Positions 58,315 through 64,000 of a DNA stretch of 64,000 nucleotides are shown here, piece by piece. The position numbers and the translations under genes were made by a program. The notes beneath the pieces were generated by a model. That model was not told where the DNA came from, did no database searches, and saw only the letters and a program-made list of their open reading frames with translations. Origin of the DNA: Williamsia sterculiae (GTDB taxonomy: Bacteria; Actinomycetota; Actinomycetes; Mycobacteriales; Mycobacteriaceae). Every line of letters starts with the position of its first letter. The first letter of the stretch is position 1. Location: the NCBI RefSeq assembly GCF_900156495.1, contig NZ_FTNT01000009.1, forward strand, positions 124,001 through 188,000, written 5' to 3'.

Positions 58315-59283
58315 ATGTCCAGTGAGGGATCGACCAAGGCGATCATGGCGGCGCTGGCCGCCAACTGTGGCATCGCGATCGCCAAGTTCGTCGGCTTCGC
58401 GATCACCGGGTCGTCGTCGATGCTCGCCGAGGGCGTGCACTCGGTCGCCGACACATCCAACCAGGGTCTGCTGTTGCTCGGGCAGAAGCGCGCCGCGAAG
58501 TCGGCCAGCCGGTTGCACCCGTTCGGATACGGCCGTAACCGGTACTTCTACTCCTTCGTCGTCGCTCTGGTGATCTTCTCCCTGGGGTCGCTGTTCGCGA
58601 TCTTCGAGGGGGTGGAGAAGATCATCGAGCCCCACGAGCTCGAGTCACCATTGGTGGCGGTCGTGATCCTGGTGATCGCCATGGCGTTGGAGGGGTACAG
58701 CTTCACCACCGCGTTCCGAGAGTCGGCACCGCTCAAGGGGTCGAACAGTTGGTGGCGCTTCATCCACACCACCCGCAGCCCCGAACTGCCCGTCGTGCTG
58801 CTCGAGGATGCCGGGGCCCTGTGCGGTCTCGTCTTCGCGCTCGCCGGCGTCGGGTTGTCCGAGCTCACCGGCGACCCGATCTGGGATGGCATCGGAACCC
58901 TCGCCATCGGCGTGCTGCTCGGGGGTATCGCGATCATCCTGATCACGGAGATGCAGAGTCTGCTCATCGGTGAGGGCGTCACCCCCTCCGACGAGCGTCG
59001 CCTGATCGACACGGTGGAGTCGGTACCCGGGATCGAACGGCTCATCCACATGAAGACGCAGTACCTCGGTCCCGACGAATTGCTGCTGGCGGCGAAGATC
59101 GCCATCCCGCGCGGTACCGAGGCGTCGCAGATCGCCCGGACCATCGACACCGCGGAGGAGCGCATACGCGGCGACTTCCCCGCTGCGCGCATTATCTACC
59201 TGGAACCCGACATCGACCGCGGCACGGGTAAGGAGGTGGCCGCACACGAGGCCGCGTCCCGGGACGTCGAGCCGGGAGAGTGA
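58315..59283 (+). CDS. Cation diffusion facilitator (CDF) efflux transporter
   Basis: This 322-aa membrane exporter of divalent metals (Zn, Fe, Mn or Co) has six helices. The helix-2 metal site is in EGVHSVADTSNQ, the helix-5 site in LLEDAGALCGL, and RLHPFGYGRNRYFYSF is the family loop. The C-terminal cytosolic domain starts near GEGVTPSDERRL. ATG 58315 follows GGAAGG; TAGGGT at 58264-58269 is a possible -10. Metal specificity cannot be told. Confidence 0.93.
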   Translation: MSSEGSTKAIMAALAANCGIAIAKFVGFAITGSSSMLAEGVHSVADTSNQGLLLLGQKRAAKSASRLHPFGYGRNRYFYSFVVALVIFSLGSLFAIFEGVEKIIEPHELESPLVAVVILVIAMALEGYSFTTAFRESAPLKGSNSWWRFIHTTRSPELPVVLLEDAGALCGLVFALAGVGLSELTGDPIWDGIGTLAIGVLLGGIAIILITEMQSLLIGEGVTPSDERRLIDTVESVPGIERLIHMKTQYLGPDELLLAAKIAIPRGTEASQIARTIDTAEERIRGDFPAARIIYLEPDIDRGTGKEVAAHEAASRDVEPGE

Positions 59284-59348
59284 TCGGGCGTCGCGGCGAC
59301 CCCGGATAACGGTCACGACCGCCCGAGCGGTCCGATAGTTTCAATCGT

Positions 59349-60881
59349 GTGAACTCTTCGCGATCGAACCCACTGCTGCGGACAAAATCCGTCGAACAGT
59401 CCATGCGTGACACCGACGAACCCGGTTCGCAGCTGAAGAAATCGTTGTCGTGGTGGGATCTCACGGTTTTCGGGGTCTCGGTCGTCATCGGTGCGGGCAT
59501 CTTCACGATCACCGCCTCCACCGCAGGTGATCTAGCCGGGCCGGCCATCTCGGTCTCGTTCGTGATGGCGGCCATCGCCTGTGCTCTCGCCGCCCTCTGC
59601 TACGCCGAGTTCGCCTCCACCGTTCCGGTGGCGGGTTCCGCCTACACCTTCGGCTATGCGACCTTCGGCGAGTTCCTGGCCTGGGTCCTGGGCTGGGACC
59701 TCATCCTGGAGTTCGCGGTCGGTGCCGCGACCGTCGCGAAGGGCTGGTCGAGCTACCTGGGCACGGTCTTCGGCTTCTCCGGCGGGGAAGTCGAGATCGG
59801 TGGCCTGACCGTCGACTGGGGTGCGCTGATCATCGTCGGCGGCATCACCGCGCTACTGGTGGTCGGCACCAAGATCTCGTCCCGGGTGAGTGCCGTCATC
59901 ACCGCCATCAAGGTCGCCGTGGTGTTACTGGTCATCGTGGTCGGGTTCTTCTACGTGAAGTCGTCGAACTTCTCCCCGTTCATCCCCCCGGCCAAGGCGT
60001 CCGAGAGCGGAGGTAAGTCGGTGGAGTCGACGCTGTTCGCGTTGATCACCGGCGGCGGTGACTCCAGCTACGGTTGGTACGGGCTGCTCGCGGCAGCGTC
60101 CATCGTGTTCTTCGCCTTCATCGGCTTCGACGTGGTGGCGACCACCGCGGAGGAAACCAAGAACCCCCGCCGCGATGTCCCCCGCGGCATCCTCGGGTCG
60201 CTCGCCATCGTCACCGTGCTCTACGTGCTGGTCACCATCGTGGTCACCGGGATGGTCAACTACAAGGATCTCAGCACCGACGCCGGCGACGGCTCGGCCA
60301 AGAACCTGGCCTACGCCTTCGGCCAGAACGGCATCACCTGGGCCGAGAAGGTCATCGCCATCGGCGCGCTCGCTGGTCTCACCACCGTGGTGATGGTCCT
60401 GATGCTGGGTCAGTCGCGTGTGCTGTTCGCGATGTCGCGCGACGGCCTGCTGCCCCGTGGACTGGCGAAGACCAGCCGGTTCGGCACCCCGGCGCGGATC
60501 CAGATCATCATCGGCGTGCTGGTCGCGGTGGTCGCGGCCTTCTTCCCGATCAACAAACTCGAGGAGATGGTCAACGTCGGCACGCTGTTCGCCTTCGTGG
60601 TGGTCTCCGCCGGGGTCATCGTGCTGCGCCGTCGACGCCCGGACCTCCAGCGCGGATTCACGGTGCCCCTGATGCCGGTCATCCCGGTGCTGGCCATCGC
60701 GGCCTGCGTCTGGCTGATGCTGAACCTCTCGGCCCTGACCTGGATCCGTTTCGTGGTCTGGATGATCGTCGGCATCGTCATCTACTTCCTGTACAGCATG
60801 CGCCACTCGATGGTCGGTCGTCGTGCGCGCGGTGAGGTCCCCGACACCGTCGAGCATCCGTCGGCGGATACGTCGACCTGA
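59349..60881 (+). CDS. APC-family cationic amino-acid permease
   Basis: This 510-aa transporter has twelve predicted helices. SWWDLTVFGVSVVIGAGIFT is the helix-1 substrate segment (GAGIF). AFIGFDVVATTAEETKNPRRDVPRGI is the conserved loop of the CAT group, so Arg/Lys-type substrates are likely. GTG 59349 has TAGTTT 7 nt upstream, consistent with a leaderless start. It stands alone between the CDF gene and alkB. Confidence 0.93.
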   Translation: MNSSRSNPLLRTKSVEQSMRDTDEPGSQLKKSLSWWDLTVFGVSVVIGAGIFTITASTAGDLAGPAISVSFVMAAIACALAALCYAEFASTVPVAGSAYTFGYATFGEFLAWVLGWDLILEFAVGAATVAKGWSSYLGTVFGFSGGEVEIGGLTVDWGALIIVGGITALLVVGTKISSRVSAVITAIKVAVVLLVIVVGFFYVKSSNFSPFIPPAKASESGGKSVESTLFALITGGGDSSYGWYGLLAAASIVFFAFIGFDVVATTAEETKNPRRDVPRGILGSLAIVTVLYVLVTIVVTGMVNYKDLSTDAGDGSAKNLAYAFGQNGITWAEKVIAIGALAGLTTVVMVLMLGQSRVLFAMSRDGLLPRGLAKTSRFGTPARIQIIIGVLVAVVAAFFPINKLEEMVNVGTLFAFVVVSAGVIVLRRRRPDLQRGFTVPLMPVIPVLAIAACVWLMLNLSALTWIRFVVWMIVGIVIYFLYSMRHSMVGRRARGEVPDTVEHPSADTST

Positions 60882-60997
60882 CCTGGGTGCGACAGCCCGC
60901 CGCGCCCGGACACGGGTGACCGGCTCGACGGGTACTTTACAAATTCTTCGGAATGTCTAGCCAAACGACAGATCATCCTCTAATGTCAAACGTATGC

Positions 60998-61010
60998 GAT
61001 GTCGTACATC
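60998..61010. promoter_or_regulatory. Inverted repeat upstream of alkB, candidate TetR operator
   Basis: GATGT (60998-61002) and ACATC (61006-61010) form a perfect 5-bp inverted repeat with 3-nt spacing, 21 bp before alkB; another ACATCG follows at once. The 150-bp gap is AT-rich around 60933-60990. The TetR gene at the end of the operon is the likely binder. Confidence 0.45.
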
Positions 61011-61031
61011 ACATCGACGAGGAGGAATGGA

Positions 61032-62258
61032 ATGAGCGGCGAAGCTCTCACCGCCCGGTCGGCACAGTCGGCCGAGGAGTGGCATGACAAGAAACGACAC
61101 CTGTGGTTGCTCGGGTTGATCCCGCCGACGGCGGTGTTCCTGGCGTCCGGATTGGTGGCGCTGTTCAACGCGATCGGCTGGGACGTCGCGGCACCGGTGT
61201 GGTGGTGGATCGGGCCACTGCTGCTCTACGTGTTGCTGCCCATCCTCGACGTCTTCTTCGGCCCGGACGGTGACAACCCGCCCGAAGAGCTGATGGAGCA
61301 GCTCGAGAACGACAAGTACTACCGCTGGTGCACCTACGTGTACATCCCGTTCCAGTTCGCCAGTCTCGTCTACGCCTGCTACCTGTGGACCGCATCCGAT
61401 CTCGGCTGGCTCGGGATCGACGGCGGACTGGGCATGACATCGAAGATCGGTCTCGCCCTGTCGATCGGTGTGATGGGCGGGATCGGCATCAACACCGCCC
61501 ACGAACTCGGACACAAGAAGGACTCGCTCGAGCGGTGGCTGTCGAAGATCACCCTGGCGCAGACCTTCTACGGCCACTTCTACATCGAGCACAACCGTGG
61601 TCACCACGTGCGCGTCGCCACCCCGCAGGACCCGGCCAGTTCACGCTTCGGCGAGACCTTCTGGGGTTTCCTGCCGCGCAGTGTCTCCGGCAGCCTGACG
61701 TCGTCGTGGCAGCTGGAGAAGGCCCGCATGAAGCGCCTGGAGCGACCGGTCTGGCACCGCAGCAACGACGTACTGAACGCCTGGGCGATGTCGATCGTGC
61801 TGTGGGCGGCACTCACCGCGGTCTTCGGCTGGCAGATCCTGCCGTTCATGGTGCTACAGGCCGTATTCGGGTTCTCCCTGCTGGAGACGGTGAACTACCT
61901 CGAGCACTACGGACTGCTGCGACAGCTGACCGAGCGAGGCCGACCGGAGCGCTGCACGCCGCAACACAGCTGGAACTCCGATCACATCTGCACCAACATC
62001 TTCCTGTACCACCTGCAGCGGCACAGCGATCACCATGCCAACCCGACCCGTCGGTACCAGACCCTGCGCAGCTTCGACGGGGCACCGAACCTACCCAGCG
62101 GATACGCCAGCATGATCGTCGTCGCCTACGTCCCGCCACTGTGGCGCAAGATCATGGACCACCGGGTGCTCGAGCACTATGACGGCGACATCACCAAGGC
62201 AAACCTGCAGCCGGGCAAGCGCGAGGCGATCCTCGCCGACCACGGGGTGCGGGCGTGA
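61032..62258 (+). CDS. alkB: Alkane 1-monooxygenase
   Basis: The 408-aa diiron membrane enzyme hydroxylates n-alkanes at the terminal carbon. Histidine boxes are HELGHKK (from residue 157), EHNRGHH (186-192) and LQRHSDHH (328-335), plus the AlkB signature NYLEHYGL. Six membrane helices are predicted. ATG 61032 follows GGAGG at 61021-61025; a longer frame upstream was rejected. It heads the operon alkB-rubA1-rubA2-rubB-tetR, the arrangement known in Rhodococcus and Gordonia. Electrons come from NADH via RubB and rubredoxin. Confidence 0.97.
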   Translation: MSGEALTARSAQSAEEWHDKKRHLWLLGLIPPTAVFLASGLVALFNAIGWDVAAPVWWWIGPLLLYVLLPILDVFFGPDGDNPPEELMEQLENDKYYRWCTYVYIPFQFASLVYACYLWTASDLGWLGIDGGLGMTSKIGLALSIGVMGGIGINTAHELGHKKDSLERWLSKITLAQTFYGHFYIEHNRGHHVRVATPQDPASSRFGETFWGFLPRSVSGSLTSSWQLEKARMKRLERPVWHRSNDVLNAWAMSIVLWAALTAVFGWQILPFMVLQAVFGFSLLETVNYLEHYGLLRQLTERGRPERCTPQHSWNSDHICTNIFLYHLQRHSDHHANPTRRYQTLRSFDGAPNLPSGYASMIVVAYVPPLWRKIMDHRVLEHYDGDITKANLQPGKREAILADHGVRA

Positions 62259-62434
62259 TGGCCGAGACCACGACGACCAGTTACCGCTGCCCGGTCTGCG
62301 ACTACGTCTACGACGAGGCCACAGGCGCTCCGCGCGAGGGATTTCCGGCCGGGACATCCTGGAACGACATCCCCGACGACTGGTGCTGCCCCGACTGCGG
62401 GGTCCGCGAGAAAATCGACTTCGAGAAGGAATGA
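62258..62434 (+). CDS. rubA1: Rubredoxin 1 (AlkG1 type)
   Basis: This 58-aa iron protein has two Cys pairs: CPVC (residues 11-14) and CPDC (44-47, within WCCPDCG). [20 protein letters not shown] marks the AlkG1-type subgroup, which by published complementation work on other bacteria does not itself support AlkB. ATG 62258 overlaps the alkB TGA (TGATG). The gene is short and overlaps a frame of its neighbour. Confidence 0.95.
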   Translation: MAETTTTSYRCPVCDYVYDEATGAPREGFPAGTSWNDIPDDWCCPDCGVREKIDFEKE

Positions 62435-62439
62435 TCACG

Positions 62440-62619
62440 ATGAATTTCAAACTCTACCGTTGCCTGCAGTGCGGTTTCGAATACGACGAGGAGCTCGGCT
62501 GGCCCGAGGACGGCATCGAGCCGGGTACCCGGTGGGATGACATCCCCGACGACTGGAGCTGCCCCGACTGCGGGGCCGCCAAGTCTGATTTCGAGATGAT
62601 CGAGGTCGCGCGGTCGTGA
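62440..62619 (+). CDS. rubA2: Rubredoxin 2 (AlkG2 type)
   Basis: This 59-aa rubredoxin has CLQC and CPDC iron ligands. [20 protein letters not shown] and [20 protein letters not shown] mark the AlkG2 type that passes electrons to AlkB. ATG 62440 (MNFKLYRC) has AAGGA nine nt upstream; ATG 62431 overlaps the rubA1 stop and is the alternative. The stop overlaps rubB by GTGA. Confidence 0.95.
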   Translation: MNFKLYRCLQCGFEYDEELGWPEDGIEPGTRWDDIPDDWSCPDCGAAKSDFEMIEVARS

Positions 62620-63809
62620 GCGCAACCACGTCCTCCGATGCCGGCGCCGTGATCATCGGTGCCGGCATCGCCGGTATGACGGCAGCGGAGACCCTGCGCG
62701 CCAACGGCTTCGAGGATCCCATCACGGTCATCGCCGGTGAGCCCGGCCCCCCGTTCCGCCGTACCGCGCTGTCGAAGGATCTGCTCACCGCCGATCTCTC
62801 CGACGGAAAAGTCACGCTGCGCAAACCGGAACACTGGCAGGACAAGGGCATCGATATCCGCACCGGTGTGGAGGTGACGGCCATCGACACCGACCGCAGG
62901 GTGGTCGTCGCGGATGATGAGATCCCCTACGCCGTACTGATCCTGGCCACCGGAGCACAACCTCGCCGACCGGCGAGCTTCGCGGACGACGTGGCGGTAC
63001 TACGCACCCGTGAGCACGCCGAGGGCCTGCGCGACGCTCTGGTCGATCGCGACACCCGGCTGGTGGTGGTGGGTGGTGGATTGATCGGTCTCGAGTTGGC
63101 CGCGTCCGCGGCCACCGCGGGGATGGTGGTCACCGTCCTGGAGGCCGCTGATCGACTCGCCGCCAGGGTGGGTCCGCCGCAGGTCTCCGAATGCCTGGCG
63201 CGACTGCACACCGACCACGGCGTCGACATCCGCACCGGCGTGACGATCGCGCAGGCCACCGCCGACTCGGTACACTTCGCCGACGGCAGCGCCGTCGACG
63301 GTCTGGTGGTCGCCGCGATCGGGGTCGCCCCGGTCACCGATCTCGCCGAGCGGGCGGGGATCGCGACCACGCCGGTCGGCATCGTGACCGATTCCGCGTT
63401 GCGGACATCCGTCACCGGGGTCTACGCGGCGGGGGACTGCGCGGCGGTCCCCGATCCGGCGACCGGCCGGCCGGCCCGGTCCGAACACTGGCTCGCGGCG
63501 GGCGACCAGGGCGCGCAGGCCGCCCGCACGGTGATCTCCGACCTGGCCAACGGTGCGGAGCCCACCGAGGCCTTGGCGCTGGTCCCGTTGGCCTGGAGCA
63601 TGCAGTACGGCGTGAACCTCCAGTTCGCGGGATGGCCAGGACGTTCGGGCGATGTGGAGGTCGAGGGGTCGCTCGGCGACATGGATGCGGAGGTGCTGAT
63701 CCGCGACGAGGGCGTGCTGATCGGCGCGGTGTGCGTGGCCCGGCCACGGGCGGGCCGGACACGTCGCGAGGAGATCCGCGCGGGGTTGCCCACGGTGGTG
63801 CCCGCGTGA
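62616..63809 (+). CDS. rubB: Rubredoxin reductase (FAD, NADH)
   Basis: The 397-aa flavoprotein has the FAD motif [13 protein letters not shown] (about residues 10-22), the NAD motif [15 protein letters not shown] (about 150-164) and the second FAD motif [13 protein letters not shown]. It reduces the rubredoxins using NADH. GTG 62616 overlaps the rubA2 stop. The next gene, on the same strand, is a TetR regulator. Confidence 0.96.
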   Translation: MSATTSSDAGAVIIGAGIAGMTAAETLRANGFEDPITVIAGEPGPPFRRTALSKDLLTADLSDGKVTLRKPEHWQDKGIDIRTGVEVTAIDTDRRVVVADDEIPYAVLILATGAQPRRPASFADDVAVLRTREHAEGLRDALVDRDTRLVVVGGGLIGLELAASAATAGMVVTVLEAADRLAARVGPPQVSECLARLHTDHGVDIRTGVTIAQATADSVHFADGSAVDGLVVAAIGVAPVTDLAERAGIATTPVGIVTDSALRTSVTGVYAAGDCAAVPDPATGRPARSEHWLAAGDQGAQAARTVISDLANGAEPTEALALVPLAWSMQYGVNLQFAGWPGRSGDVEVEGSLGDMDAEVLIRDEGVLIGAVCVARPRAGRTRREEIRAGLPTVVPA

Positions 63810-63859
63810 CGGTGACGCGCGCGGAGGTCGTGGCCCCGCGTGGTCGGTACCCTGGCCGC

Positions 63860-64000
63860 GTGGCAGCGAAGTCGACCTACGCACAGGCCAGCAAGACGTT
63901 GCTGCGCAACTCGTTGCTGGACGCGCTGCGCGATTTGCTGCAGCAGCGCGACTGGTCGTCGGTGACGATGGCCGACGTCGCCACCATCACCGGGGTGAGC
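63860..64000 (+). CDS. TetR-family regulator of the alkane operon (partial)
   Basis: Only the first 47 codons are present before the right edge. VAAKSTYAQASKTLLRNSLL and the start of an HTH (MADVATITGVS) resemble AlkU/AlkX-type regulators that follow alkB operons. GTG 63860 lies 6 nt after a TACCCT box, so it may have its own leaderless promoter besides read-through from rubB. Confidence 0.82.
   Translation, partial: MAAKSTYAQASKTLLRNSLLDALRDLLQQRDWSSVTMADVATITGVS

Overview
The window comes from a high-GC, mycolic-acid-type actinobacterium (order Mycobacteriales), most likely Gordonia or a close relative. The reasons are: a short 186-aa adenylate kinase; PE, PPE, EspG and WXG100 proteins; an Mtb12-like lipoprotein; F420-type oxidoreductases; a ugpA-ugpE-ugpB-ugpC operon in mycobacterial order; and an alkB-rubA1-rubA2-rubB alkane hydroxylase operon. 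The genus is an inference from gene content; no database search was possible.

The backbone is the S10-spc-alpha ribosomal protein superoperon, on the + strand but cut into blocks by unrelated genes. Block 1 is rpsJ to rpsQ (3187-8541). Block 2 is rplN-rplX-rplE-rpsN (20357-21811). Block 3 is rpsH to rplO followed by secY-adk-map (26046-31578). Block 4 is infA-rpmJ-rpsM-rpsK-rpsD-rpoA-rplQ-truA (43019-47940). Blocks 1 to 3 are preceded by near-identical promoters whose transcripts would all begin GGTTGCCC. Blocks 1 and 2 end in long perfect hairpins, and a third such hairpin lies inside the start of truA after rplQ.

The inserts carry accessory functions. At 1-2612 (- strand) there is a membrane protein with a two-component system. 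At 8652-20053 there are an MpaB-like (DUF2236) oxygenase with its TetR regulator, cinA, a heme-uptake operon (lipoprotein, HmuT, HmuU, HmuV), a PHB-depolymerase-like esterase, and a flavin monooxygenase/FMN reductase pair. At 22021-25712 there are an EthD-like protein, a TerD-AIM24 fusion, and an SDR/TetR divergon with a large palindromic operator. At 31598-42816 there are a GPP34 protein, the ugp glycerol-3-phosphate-type transporter, dtd, a methyltransferase/TetR divergon, an F420 oxidoreductase, an Imm5-like putative immunity protein, a DUF222-HNH protein, and a holin-like membrane protein.

After truA come small membrane proteins, a hydrolase and a DedA protein. Next is a compact type VII secretion cassette (50524-58152): an EspI-like ATPase, divergent from EspH-like, EspL/YbaB-like, EspC/EspF-like, EspA/EspE-like, PE, PPE, EspG and two WXG100 proteins. 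It holds one copy of nearly every accessory or substrate class of ESX-1 but no eccA-E and no mycP, so it looks like a substrate/chaperone satellite that must use a secretion core encoded elsewhere. The right end holds a cation-efflux transporter, an amino-acid permease, and the alkane oxidation operon, with a TetR gene running off the edge.

Two genes, hmuT and truA, have no ATG, GTG or TTG start that fits and seem to begin with CTG in a CTGA overlap with the upstream stop. Many single genes look leaderless, with a TANNNT box 6-8 nt before the start codon. No tRNA, rRNA, CRISPR array, insertion sequence or prophage was seen.
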